Source: Dendrolimus kikuchii (taxonomy: Eukaryota; Arthropoda; Insecta; Lepidoptera; Lasiocampidae). Taken from it: a stretch of 64,000 nt of DNA. The notes under the pieces are model-generated. The model ran no database searches. It saw nothing but the letters and a program-made list of their open reading frames with translations, and was not told the origin of the DNA. The stretch is from assembly GCA_019925095.2 (NCBI GenBank), contig CM034401.1:18632338-18696337 (forward strand), read 5' to 3'. Below are positions 23,126-33,356 of the stretch, piece by piece. The position numbers and the translations under genes are program-made. Position 1 is the first letter of the stretch. Each line of letters starts with the position of its first letter.

Positions 23126-24138
23126 TGATTGATTGTTTCGATTGTCTTTATCGCGCTTATAAACAGGCTGTAATAAAATTGTTGAAGTTCACATGTTGAT
23201 TTATGATGATTACTTTTATTCAATGCCAGGAGTTATCCCGATTCATGGTCATGTGAAAATTAAAAGTCTGGTATTCTGCGCGTATGTGAAATTTTTCCCC
23301 TTATCTACTGACACCCTATCATGACCGGTTCCTTATCTTACTAACCGTTCGTTTACCTTACAATGCCTTACTTAAAATTTGACATAAACTTCATGTAATG
23401 GTAAGCACGGTAAGTGAATAAATAGTAAGATGTCTGTCAGTGACCGTCTTGTCACACTTCTTCGTACAAGGCACATTACATTTTGCTCGCCTTGACCTTT
23501 GCCTTACACGCTTATATGTGTCTCCTTAAACATACTTTAAGTAAATCGGTTTTATCTCTGAAAATGTGAATATTCCCGCTGGAAAAGAAACCTATTTTCA
23601 TAAGGGTGGAGACACGAGAAAACTTTCTACTGTTTCACTTGATTGGTTTAAACTGTTATTGTTATATTCGATGTGGTTATATATTGACAGACATACATAT
23701 ATCACAACAAATGTGTCGTGTGGGGAGGCAAATATATTGTGTCCGGTCGTACAAAAGCAACTAAGCCAAATATATTGTTCACGACCACTTAAACAAATTG
23801 AGGCGATTACAACTTCTATACAAAAGTATTGCAATATAGGAACACATAAAAGTAATAATAAAGTTCTGAATAAAAGATTTGTATGGCACCAAAACTTGGC
23901 CTTTTCTTGATTAAGTAAAATACTTGGTAAGTGATAGGACCATGCTAGAATTATTGAATTGAACGATTACAGATCTTGGTTCGGCTCGAGTGATGTGATA
24001 CAGCACTCACAGAATATCGGCGTGAATCGTTTAGCCTTAAGCTAATGATGTTTCATATAATGAGTAAAAGTTCCGATAACCCTCTTCCGCATAAATCTCG
24101 AGAAGAGCTTCCTATAGAAATAATTCTACATAGATTTT
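23126..24138. other. sequence with nothing recognised
   Basis: Open frames of 114 (+) and 78 (-) codons overlap at 23566-23910 but neither shows a domain or splice context. Confidence 0.4.
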
Positions 24139-24400
24139 TATCCGTGCAGGAACGGAGAAATAATATAATTTCCTGCGGCCGGGCGGCCTGTCGTAAAGGC
24201 GACAAAACAACCCACAACCAGATGGTAGGGTATTTGCCAGACTGGATTAGATGGCTACCACCAATGCTCTAGAGTATGCCGCCATAACAACTTTGAGTTG
24301 TGTTCCGAAATTAGTGACGAGGATCCAGTCTGTCTTCAGAGTGCAGCAGCGCATTTGTAGCACCTTTGGTGTTGCAATAAAACTCCTGCAATAAAAAAAA
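24139..24400 (+). mobile_element. SINE family A copy, left arm of an inverted pair
   Basis: Full 5' end (TATCCGTGCAGGAACGGAG, TTTCCTGCGGCCGGGCGGCC) with a small deletion in GTCGTAAAGGCGAC. The 3' part is shortened: GGTGTTGCAAT runs directly into CTCCTGCAATAAAAAAAA. It faces an opposite copy 32 bp away. Confidence 0.8.
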
Positions 24401-24432
24401 TTGAATCTACTCTCATGATCCCGTCGCAGTGG

Positions 24433-24650
24433 ACTTAAATGCGCTGCTGCTCTCTTAAGGGAGACTGGAACCTGGTTACTAATGCCGGAACACAACTCAA
24501 GGTTGTTATGGCGACATACTTTAGACCAGGGGTGGTAGCCATCCAGTCGGGCAAATGCCCTACCACCTGGCTGTGGGATGTTTTGTCGCCCCTTACGACA
24601 GGTCGCCCGGCCGCAGGAAATTGTATTCTTTCTCCGTTCCTGCACGGATA
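24433..24650 (-). mobile_element. SINE family A copy, right arm of an inverted pair
   Basis: The minus strand runs from the intact 5' end (TATCCGTGCAGGAACGGAG at 24650) to AGAGAGCAGCAGCGCATTTA, after which it stops, so the 3' tail is lost. About 210 bp can pair with the plus-strand copy at 24139-24400. Confidence 0.8.
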
Positions 24651-24651
24651 A

Positions 24652-24880
24652 ACACTTGGGCGTCATAGTGCAGTAGCACTGTTCTAGATCCGGTGACGTC
24701 CCATCAAGTGTAGATAAGGGCGCAGGTTAGGTTTAGTACTCACTAAACCTAACCAAACTACCCAGTTTGGTCAGCTTCCGCTGCCGTGGGCGGGGTCTCG
24801 TTCACCCAAGAGTCCCACCTAATGACACTCATTCGGGTGGCATTAGGTGCTACATTTGGCCTACTCCCGTATACATGGAC
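24652..24880. repeat. hairpin-rich block, possible structured RNA of a retroelement
   Basis: Several perfect or near-perfect stems follow one another: ACACTTG (24652) with CAAGTGT (24705-24711) enclosing GGCGTCA/TGACG-CC and an inner AGTGC-AGTA-GCACT hairpin; GGTTAGGTTTAGT (24725-24737) with ACTAAACCTAACC (24742-24754); CCAAACT/AGTTTGG (24753-24770); ACCTAATG/CATTAGGT (about 24816-24847). No protein frame explains this. It may be a retroelement end. Confidence 0.5.
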
Positions 24881-25157
24881 CGAATGTGTGTCGCAAGAAA
24901 AGAGAGCCCCCCTGTGTTAACAAGTTAAGCGCAGTTCCCTATACCCCTATTACATCTTCCCTATGCCATGACCCTATTAAATCCTTTCTTCTTCCTCGTT
25001 CTTTATTCTATTATGTTCTTGTTTATAAATTCACTTCGTAACATTAATTTTTACATTAGTATTCTGTTTTCTAATAGTAGTCGTAATATTTTCTTTAGTT
25101 CTGTTCATTTTGTCTTGTCTATCCATGAGTCACTGTAACGGTCCTAACGGAAGACCA
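24881..25157. other. pyrimidine-rich unassigned sequence
   Basis: Rich in CTATACCCC, CTTCTTCCTCG and similar T/C runs; probably the continuation of the preceding repeat. Not identified. Confidence 0.3.
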
Positions 25158-25260
25158 GCGCTGTTTGAGTCAACCAGCATCATGCTGAGTTAGAACATTC
25201 GGTAACCGAATATTCGGCGCTTCGGCTGAGAGCGTGGCCGAATATTCGGTATTCGGCCTA
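25158..25260. repeat. LINE tail scrap followed by ATTCGG palindrome cluster
   Basis: 25158-25194 keeps CAGCGCTGTTTGAGTC and CATGCTGAGTT of the LINE 3' family at 10492. From 25197 come ATTCGGTAACCGAAT, CCGAATATTCGG (25206-25217), CCGAATATTCGG again (25238-25249) and GGCCGAAT pairing with ATTCGGCC (25236-25258). Confidence 0.6.
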
Positions 25261-25910
25261 ACCACTACTCGTGGCATCACTATTATATATAATACTATCA
25301 AGTTTATTATAACTTCATCTTCCATAAATCAGCAATTAATACACTGTGAAGTGTTGTACATATCGTAAAGCAGGAATTAGAACTAAAACTACTACTAAAA
25401 CTAAAATTAGACTTAACTAGCGACTTAAAAACAAATATGACTTTCAAATCAGATACTTCAGCAAATTGGAAAAAATTCTCCTATGACTTTTTTTAACTAT
25501 ATTTGAAAATTATATATTGGTCAAATTTACCGTTGTTCGGTGTATGTAATCAAACTAAACATAAAATTTCTATTATCCTACGTATAGGATCCTATAAGGT
25601 ATTATTGGAGTTTTAAAACCCCAACTTCTTACAAATAACATCCCAGTATTGTTACCGTTCCCGATCCATAAGCATACAAGTGCAAAACTTTCCCGATTAT
25701 CGTAAACAAACTTCGAGATCCGATGAACCTTTACACCGATGGAAATTTAGCACCGGCCGTATGTTAGGATTATGGATATTCCCCTTTATCTTACGTATTA
25801 GAGTGGTTGAAAAGATTTTCCAAGTATCGTAACGTTTGGTCGTTAGCAATACCTATTTATTTTTTATTTATGTGTAAACTCAGATAATATCCTAACTTCC
25901 TAAAACCTTA
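25261..25910. other. AT-rich sequence, nothing recognised
   Basis: No gene or classified repeat. Confidence 0.45.
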
Positions 25911-26220
25911 TATCCGTGCAGGAACGGAGAAAGAATACAATTTCCTGCTGTCGGGTCGCCTGTCGTAAGAGGCGACAAAAGAACCCACAGCCAGGTGGTA
26001 GGATATTTTTGCCCGTCTGGATGGATACCACCCGTGATCTAGAGTATGCCGCCATGACAACCTTGAGTTATGTTCCGGCGTTAGTGACCAGATTCCAGTC
26101 TCCCTTTAGAGAGCAGCAGCCCATTTGTAGCACCTTTGGTGTTTCAAGTGTCCGTAGGCGATGGTAACCGCTTCCCATCAGGTGGGCCGTCTACCTGCCT
26201 GCTGAACTTTGCAATAAAAA
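25911..26220 (+). mobile_element. SINE family A, full-length copy
   Basis: The most complete copy seen: TATCCGTGCAGGAACGGAG, CAATTTCCTGC, GTCGTAAGAGGCGAC, GTTATGTTCCGGCGTTAG, AGATTCCAGTCTCCC, GAGAGCAGCAGCCCATTTG, GTCCGTAGGCGATGG, CATCAGGTGGGCCGTC and a GCAATAAAAA tail, about 310 bp. It sets the element length. Confidence 0.8.
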
Positions 26221-27640
26221 GTAACTAATATTAAAATTGCTATAATGTGTTTGTTTGTTTATAACGTTTTCACGCCTTAACTATGCAACAGATTGTCACG
26301 AAATTTTGCATACGCGTTGTCAGCGTATAGAAAACGACTTAGAGTACCTTTTGTTCAGTAAAAAGAGGAATAGACGAATACAACCGAGTAAATGGCACTC
26401 AGATCGCGTTTAATGGCGCCACCGTTGCAATTCACCAACAATTACACCGTCGTGGCAACGACAACCACAGCGATAATTTCAACGCGTTGCTGTCATGGTT
26501 AGTTAGTTGCACCTTCGCTAGATGGCGTTATAGGTATTTATCATTAAGTACTTTGGCTGAAAAGGTTCAACATTTATAATAATTACAACATGACCACTTT
26601 ATAACATTCGTATCCTTTTTTAACGTTAGCCAAGCCGCTTACAAAAGCTAGTTTGTTAATAAAATCTGTCACAGGAACAACACTTATGTGTTTCTGAATA
26701 ATTTTAAATTGTTGTGCTAAACACTAGCCTCTTATTCATAATAGTTATATGAGGTTTATAACCTTTTCAAAAAATGTAAAAATATGTTGTTATTCGTAAT
26801 AGCATTCATAATTGTTTAACATGTTTTATATGTTAGGTTCACATACTCTTGCTAAGAAATACAGAGTAAAAGCTGACGTGGGGCCCAATTAGCGTTGAAA
26901 AGATATTCAAAGTACGATTACATTGCAATATTGACAAAAATTTCTTTTCTACTAAATCCTTAATATCTTCTATATATCGTCGCGGCGGAATAACAGTAGA
27001 AAAAATTGATATTACCATTAGCAGACATAGCGTCAGCCGAAATATATATTAGAGATATATATATATCAACATTTTAAACATTTATTTCGCGAGTGACGTT
27101 TAGAAGGCCAAGAGCCACTTTGGGTCGCTGAGCCAACATAGTTTGTTAGTTAGTTACATACTCTTGCTGCCCACTATCCTCGCCACTTTCCTGCTTTCTG
27201 TCTTGGAAGTGAGCGTAATGTAAAGAGGCATGAGGATACAAATGAATTAAAACCAATTATTTTCATCTTCTAATTTCAAATGTGAATATTTTTTTTTAAT
27301 TCGCAAATATTAAAGGAGCCTTCGTTCACTTTGTTAAAGCGTCACTAGGAAATTATCTCTAGAGAAATTCTAAAAATATGCGAAACAACTTTTCAAATGG
27401 ACTTCGCGGAAAATTATGTTTCATTCCGACCTAATAAACGACAAAAGAAAAGTTTATAATTGTACAATTGTTCGCCTTTGTGCCTTTTGCATCTTTCATT
27501 GTTCAAACAATGTAATATAATTAGTAATTTTGCTTAATTAAGTAAACGTTATATTAATATTGAGGTAATTTTCTTATGAAAAGTCCCCAGATCCCTAGTT
27601 CTATCAGCAGTTCATCCCAATTGCTCAGTACCTTGTTCTC
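26221..27640. other. sequence with transposon traces
   Basis: 26240-26530 has a GTTTGTTTGTTTATAACG opening and later GTCGTGGCAACGACAACCAC and TAGATGGCGTTATAGG, words typical of insect non-autonomous transposons; ends not found. Remaining sequence is AT-rich and unassigned. Confidence 0.35.
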
Positions 27641-27724
27641 ATTCCCTAATAGTCCTACCTTGACCGGGGCTTGTCCTTGAGTGCATTTTTATATGGTGCA
27701 GACAGAGATAATCGCCAGTCAATG

Positions 27725-27845
27725 TCACGCGACATTAACATTTTTGTCGTAGGAGCCTCTACGCGTTGATCTTCTCGTGGCCCCCCACACAAGTCTTACA
27801 AAACTCCGGGACATTTTTATGGCCCGTGGTCGTCATGAACATGCA
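27725..27845 (-). mobile_element. LINE 3' UTR fragment
   Basis: Minus strand reads GACCACGGGCCATAAAAATG and GGGGGGCCACGAGAAGATC followed by AACGCGTAGAGGC, colinear with 15245-15345. Degenerate. Confidence 0.55.
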
Positions 27846-28084
27846 TTAAGTTTTTGAACATATTATTGTGGTTAAATGAAAATTGTTTTTTTCATCATAG
27901 TAGTTTAGTGGCCTATGAACCTGTGTCTCCTTGCTGTAGAAATACGAATCAAAAATAAAAAGACCATGCTCTGATTAATCAGTATGCAATTGAGCATACT
28001 GTTACAATCACCATGTACTGACGATGAAAAATAGCAACGAGAAAACCTATGTGTGAAACTCACCAATCATTAGGCGGCTAAAAA

Positions 28085-28440
28085 ACAATCTGATTGCTAT
28101 TCGGCTAATGGGTGAATAATTCGATAACCGGCAGCCGACGGCTAACGAGTAAACGGTCAAATTGTCGGTTTTCGGTTTAATTCGACAACCATTACCCAGC
28201 TGGCGAATAGATGACGACGGCTAATGGCTGAACTGTAAACTTGGCAGGTGACTATTTTCAGTTTTATTCGACAACCATTAGTCAACTGACAAGTTGATAC
28301 CAACGGCTGACGACTAAGCTATAAACTTGTCGATTGGCCGTTTTCGGTTTTATCCGACAACCATTAGCCAGTTGGCGAAATGGTTGAGAACAAAGCCGTG
28401 GCTATTTTATGAACAACCGTTAATTAGTTGGCTTTTAAAA
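28085..28440. repeat. degenerate minisatellite, 86-bp unit
   Basis: The anchor (T)TCGACAACCATTA occurs at 28181, 28267 and 28353 (as TCCGACAACCATTA), exactly 86 bp apart. Each is preceded by GTTTTCGGTTT-like and followed by CAGCTGGCGAA/CAGTTGGCGAA-like words and a GACGGCTAATGG-like segment. A shortened unit with GAACAACCGTTAATTAGTTGG ends the array near 28440. Confidence 0.75.
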
Positions 28441-28765
28441 TAACTACACAACTCTACTCAAAGATAATCGCTTTCATAACAAGCATGAGCAACGGTATCG
28501 TCCGTCGCGGACTATAGACGCGTCTGTCATCGCCGCCCGGTCTATTTTAACAATGGTCGCCTCTCAGACTGTAGCTAGTTACTGAGTGACGGCTTGCTGA
28601 TCTACGAGTATTGGCAGGTACGCCGGTCCACACAAATCATTTGTTATCGGATGTAACACGATCCTGACCCCCGAGTATTGAGTTACGGCTGTGACGCTTG
28701 GCGTAGGCGCTTGAATGAAATTCATAATTGGAGATGTGAGTGGATAAAGGAGTTATGTCATATTT

Positions 28766-29293
28766 TATCCGTGCAGGAACGGAGAAAGAATACAATTTCC
28801 TGCGGCGGGGCGGCCTGTCATAAGCAACCCACCACCAGGTGGTTAGGGTATTTGCCCATCTGGATGACTACCACCCCTGGTTTTTTTTTTTATGTTTGCT
28901 TATAGGCAAACTGGCAGATGGGTCTACTTGATTGCAAGTGGTTACCGTCGCCTATGGACATCTGCAACACTAAGGGAGCTGATGCGTAGCCTACCTCGTT
29001 GAGACTTTAAATATCTATTTACGCCCTTTTTGAAGAGCCTCGTATTGTAGCGCTCTGGGAAAACCGTGGGAGGGAGCTCATTTCACAGCTTGCTCACGTA
29101 TGTTCTAGAGTATGCCGCCATAACAATCTTAAGTTGTATTCCGGCATTAATGACCAGGTTCCAGTCTCCCTTAAGAGAGCAGCAGCGCATTTGTAGCACC
29201 TTTGGTGTTGCAAATGTCTCTAGGCGATGGTAACCACTTTCCATAAAGTGGGCCGTCTGCCTGTCTGCTGAACTCATGCAATAAAAAATAAAA
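28766..29293 (+). mobile_element. SINE family A copy split by a LINE fragment
   Basis: 28766-28880 is the 5' part of the SINE up to CTACCACCCCTGG; 29101-29293 resumes at TTCTAGAGTATGCCGCCAT and runs to CATGCAATAAAAAATAAAA. Between them sits a minus-strand LINE 3' end. A deletion removed the GTCGTAAGAGGCGAC end. Confidence 0.8.
28881..29100 (-). mobile_element. CR1/Zenon-like LINE, 3' end nested in SINE
   Basis: Read on the minus strand it starts TACGTGAGCAAGCTGTG and continues GAGGCTCTTCAAAAAGGGCG, CTCAACGAGGTAGG, GTCCATAGGCGACGG and CAAACATAAAAAAAAAAA. It follows 57825-58046 almost word for word, so it is a severely 5'-truncated member of that LINE. The poly-T on the plus strand (28881-28891) is its A tail. 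Inserted after SINE position CCCCTGG. Confidence 0.8.
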
Positions 29294-29369
29294 TATTTTT
29301 AAAAATTTTAATGCATTCGTTACATGCTCCAAAGACATAATGGGTCAAGGTTCATAATAACCAATCATT

Positions 29370-29565
29370 CTGAAGCCTCTGTAGCTAAGCCTTTTACGGC
29401 CTAACTCACTGGAAGCCAGAGCTCCTCCTAGGCTCGATTCCTGGTAAATTTTGAAAAACATCTTTCAGTTATTTGCTATAGTTTAAGTGCTTGGGTTCGA
29501 CCCCAGAGTGGTCCGTCGCACATAATACAAACGTAACTTGCTTACCTTGGGGATGTACAATAGTT
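29370..29565 (+). mobile_element. tRNA-derived SINE family B
   Basis: Keeps CTCTGTAGCTAAGCC, GGCTCGATTCCTGGTA (degenerate B box), CGACCCCAGAGTGGTCC and CGTAACTTGCTTACC. The head has lost part of the A-box region. Confidence 0.65.
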
Positions 29566-29990
29566 GCGGCACATGTGTTCACAAACATTTTGTACAGCCC
29601 TCAGTGCGCGTACTGAGCTGCGGATGCGTCTCCACCGGCAATCTGCGTAAGTTTTATAAACATTAGGTGCAACACATTTATTCGCCAACACGTTCTCCTC
29701 GAGGGCACTCAGTTAGTTCAGTTGTGACTCCACCGACACTGCTTTTAAGGTGTGCGCGGTTACCAGTTCAGGGCTGTGGGCAAACATCGCAACAGAGTGT
29801 GTGCACGAATTGTATTTGCGCGTGACTTTACTATTATTTGTACCGAACAATGTGTAGAACAGTGCGGCGCTCTATTGGACTCGTCCCTGTACCTGCAGTG
29901 GTGTACTTGGCCCGAAAAAAAAACACCCTTTATACTAGTACTCAGTGGCATGGACTTCGTACAACTCGATTCTCCATAGCCTACCTTTAA
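29566..29990. other. GC-richer block, possible regulatory DNA or untranslated exon
   Basis: Contains TTAGTTCAGTTGTGACTCC, which includes an arthropod initiator-like TCAGTT, and a CTCAGT-GCGCGT-ACTGAG hairpin near 29600. A 75-codon open frame ends GMDFVQLDSP but has no recognised homology. No strong donor site was found. Confidence 0.25.
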
Positions 29991-30359
29991 GAAACTAGTG
30001 ACTAACGACTAAAAGGTAGAAAACATAATGAATTTATTGGCAATTACGTTTTTAACCCGTGCATATATTATTACCCTCTCTTACGCTTAACTGGCGGCTT
30101 TTAACACATATTGAAATAGCAACTCATAATCCGATCGGGCGCCGGCTTTTGTTTCAAAATATGCGATAAGATTTTAAAATTAAAAATACAAAATGTAATA
30201 AGAAAATAGTAGGCCCTTGTGTATAACATACGGTATGATTTTCAACCGGCTTACCCTAGGCGAATTTCTACCCCGTACCACTGCTAGTATCGTATGTACA
30301 CCTACACCTTAGTCTGGCTTGTCAGGGCTCTACCTCTAAAGCATAATACACACCAAAAG
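29991..30359. other. sequence with nothing recognised
   Basis: No gene or repeat assigned. Confidence 0.4.
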
Positions 30360-30670
30360 CGCAGACCTGCGGACACAACCCGGCGGCCTATATGAAAAGA
30401 ATCATGTCGGCAAGATAAGCTCGCGCCGTCGCCGACATTGTCTACATGTCGGCGACTTGTCTTGGTATGCAAGCGCGCTCAGTCCCAGCGACACTCAAGC
30501 TGTAGTGACGTGCTGTGTTTTTTGTTCCTCGTCTCGAGCCGCCAACATGTCGCTGACAAAGTTTCCGACTTGCAATGAATAAAGCCGCCAATTAGCCTGC
30601 CGACAAAAAGTTGCTGACATATGTCGGCGTGTCAGCCGGTGTCGGTGTGTATTGCGCTTAATATAACAAT
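30360..30670. repeat. cluster of TGTCGGC/GCCGACA words
   Basis: The heptamer TGTCGGC or its complement recurs many times (for example GCCGACATTGTCTACATGTCGGC spans a perfect 8-bp stem with 7-nt loop near 30433, and ATGTCGGCGTGTCAGCCGG near 30620). The density suggests a decayed transposon end or tandem array. Family unknown. Confidence 0.45.
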
Positions 30671-31033
30671 CGCCCAGTGAAAACATTTACGTTCTCCATT
30701 ACTATTTGATGCCACTATCCTAGTGAATAGATAAAATTATGGGTTAAGTAAATTAAAACTTTACAAGTACACCATCTCTTCCCCCTATAATTAATTAATT
30801 ATTAAGTTAATTACGATGAATCATCGCCGTGTTAGCTTGATTAACACCTCAGATGTTCGCAACATCCCTTATCTAATTAGTTGCAAGTGATCATCAATCA
30901 GCTAACTGAACATGACACAAACATTGCTCTGAAATTAGCAATTCGTCATTTGCGACCTTGGCGCCGTGGCGGACGGACGTATTTATCTTTCACTTATACA
31001 GATAAATTAAGCTAAGCTAAAATTACTTATTAA

Positions 31034-31200
31034 GTCGTGGTAGCTTAGTGGTTAGCGCACGCGTCCCCAACTCTAAGGGCGCAGGTTCGAATCTTGGCCA
31101 AGAAATCGTCCACCGCTTAGGCAGCTTTCTAACCTAATGTGCGTTAACGGTGACGCGTCAGAGTGCATCTCACTTGTACTTATACGCTTGAATAATGCTC
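31034..31200 (+). mobile_element. tRNA-derived SINE family F, best head
   Basis: GTCGTGGTAGCTTAGTGG contains a good A box (TAGCTTAGTGG) and GGTTCGAATCT (31084-31094) is a consensus B box, so an internal Pol III promoter is visible. The first and last seven bases do not pair as an acceptor stem, so this is not a tRNA gene. The body TTAGGCAGCTTTCTAACC, AATGTGCGTTAACGG links it to copies at 16258 and 56125. Confidence 0.7.
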
Positions 31201-31245
31201 TAATGCTTTCGCACTTCCTCACACAGCAGAACTTTTAACGAGTCT

Positions 31246-31622
31246 GGGAGGATGTTTGGCCCGTCAGATTTGTCTGGCTGATTGGAAAATATTTTAAAAT
31301 ATTATACTTGATAACATATATAAAATTCAGCCTTCCTAAAATGACGTAAGTTCTCATTTTTTTTAGTGCCTGGCAAAAGTTATGGCCCACAGGACTTGTC
31401 TGGCAACTGTATATCTTTGTTTATAACAATATCATATATGACATATGTAAAAACTAGCCTTGCTACTTTGACGTAAGTTAGCATGTTTTTTTTCCACCTT
31501 TGATACCTGCTACTTAAAAAATAGCCCCGCTTTCAGCTTAGCGAGTATCCATTCCTTTCTAAGTTTATATTAAACTATCGATCCTAAAAATTTCATCTTT
31601 CCTAAAATCACGTCAGTCTATT
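31246..31622 (+). mobile_element. fold-back DNA element D, one-armed copy
   Basis: From GATGTTTGGCCCGTCAG to TTTCCTAAAATCACGTCAGTC the sequence follows the reverse complement of 58373-58049 and then the right arm of the element at 57142-58521. It has the interior and one terminal arm but lacks the other arm. Confidence 0.6.
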
Positions 31623-32428
31623 AGTTAAGTATTTAGGTAACTAGCATAACTGTCCTTATTACTGTCCAAATATTTTTCTAGCTAAGTAATAACTTGTATA
31701 TTAAGTACATATCTGTCCAAATAATGATAAGGACATATTCGCAAGTTCACTAACTGCATGGAAATGCTGCATATATACAATACAATCATGTCCTTAAATC
31801 TCTTTGTACTATGATTTTTAATTAGACTTAGTATGTCGCTGTTTCTTCGAATGCAGTTTTTTTTTTTCTTTCATTCTTCTCTCTTTACTAAAGTAATGAA
31901 AATGTAAATCATCCTTTAGAGTATGAAGTTTATACGAGTATATACATATATGTAGTGTATGTGTATATTGATACGGTCTAATAGTGAAATGGATGGTCTG
32001 AACGTTTGTGCGTTGACCGAGTGAAACCGCGGACCTAAACACAGATTGACAGTAAGCCACCGCTGAAACATTCGGTCGTAGATGCATGGCATGCCTCGGA
32101 TGAGTTATTAGGGATAGAGTGGATTTATCAGCAACTGAATACCGTTGGACAATGATTTAGTTTCAGACACCAAGAGGTCCTGTTAAAAGTTTTTTTTAAA
32201 CAACTACGTGTTTTATAACGTTTTTCAATAATTCACTGTGACTGTCAACTATACTTTGGAATACACTGGCCGTTGCTGTCAGACAAGCAAAATCTCTAAT
32301 AATATTTAAGAACATGGTCAGGAAATTCTATTTGCAATAAAATGCAATTTTATATAATTAGTATTATATTGCATATAACTATATATTTATTATGTTTAAA
32401 TAGTTGCATTTTATCACTATATCTTGTA
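31623..32428. other. AT-rich sequence, nothing recognised
   Basis: No gene or classified repeat. A short GAGTGAAACCGCGG word at 32025 resembles Helitron interiors but ends are absent. Confidence 0.4.
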
Positions 32429-32676
32429 CTAGCGGCCCGGCGCGGTTTCACTCGCACTCTGTCCCGCTCTCGTGGTATATAGCGTCATGTTATATAGCTT
32501 ATGACACTCCCTCTTAACGTAGCTTTCTAACAGTAAAAGAATCTTTAAAATCAGTTTAGTAGATCCAGAGATTACCCTCCTAGAACGTCACAAACTCACA
32601 AACTTTACCTCTTTACAATATTAATCTTGCATATGTATATAACTTGTGTATATTTATATACATAGTATAGCTATAT
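32429..32676 (-). mobile_element. Helitron-like element
   Basis: Minus strand: AAGTTTGTGAGTTTGTGACG near the 5' end, GAGTGAAACCGCGCCGGGCC near the 3' end, then GCTAG followed by T. The first phrase is shared with 39990 and 40620. Confidence 0.6.
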
Positions 32677-33165
32677 ACTTATTTTTAAAATGTAAATAAT
32701 CGTACAATAATTATGTATACCACCATCGCCATTCCTAATCATCAATATTCTTGCCGCGGGTTGCCTGGAAGAAATCGCTTTTTAGCGATAAGACCGCCCT
32801 TTGTACACAATTAGAATAATACCATTTCGTAAGTTTTCTGTAATCATTAAAGTGTTATCTATCTGTCTATCTGTGTGTACTGTATTTTATATTTAAGGTT
32901 CCGTTACCAAATGGAGAAACGGAATTATTATCGTACTTTAGCCATGTCTATTATATGTCACACACTGGGATTATTTTGATTATATATTTAATTATATAAA
33001 TTAAATTTTAAAGAAAGAGGTATTAAACTCGCATATAATGTAGAAAAACTTAAGTAATATAACAATTAGGAATATACACTCCTTAAAGGTAACTGAGCAA
33101 CGTAATATATTGGTTGATTTTTAGCATTTGAAATACTATTAAGCACATCTTGAATAAATTATTTA
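32677..33165. other. AT-rich sequence, nothing recognised
   Basis: No gene or classified repeat. Confidence 0.4.
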
Positions 33166-33325
33166 CACATACATACATACATACATAACTTCACGCCAGT
33201 TCCCTTGCGAGGTAGGCACGAACAACAGAGCGCCATTCAGGCTTATTCTTACACACCTCACTTGCTTCTTTGACATTCATAACTCTTGTCATGCATGCTC
33301 GTCTGTTCTTAAAGCTCCTGACATC
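33166..33325 (-). mobile_element. LINE C-terminal fragment with (TATG)n tail
   Basis: Minus strand encodes the end of the reverse transcriptase also seen at 54811-55110 (RRACMTRVMNVKEASEV-like, then a SVVRAYPARELA-like end), stop, GTTATGTATG and a (TATG)n tail. Strongly 5'-truncated. Confidence 0.7.
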
Positions 33326-33356
33326 AATAAATTATTTATGAAATAAATAACATATC

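Noticed and set aside
23566..23910. 114-codon ORF on the plus strand
   Set aside because: No domain, no splice sites in frame, and another open frame lies opposite it.
24247..24666. 139-codon ORF on the minus strand
   Set aside because: It is the antisense reading of two adjacent SINE copies; the same peptide pieces appear at every SINE.
24725..24735. GGTTAGGTTTAG resembling insect TTAGG telomere repeats
   Set aside because: Only about two imperfect units, explained by the hairpin stem it forms.
28085..28440. CRISPR-like array
   Set aside because: The whole 86-bp unit is repeated with divergence, there are no unique spacers, and the genome is eukaryotic.
29752..29979. 75-codon ORF as a host exon
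   Set aside because: Cys-rich look is attractive, but it ends in a stop before any donor site and no homologue is recognised.
31034..31100. Candidate tRNA gene with good A and B boxes
   Set aside because: The ends do not pair into an acceptor stem and the same head with the same body recurs at 16258 and 56125, so it is a SINE head.
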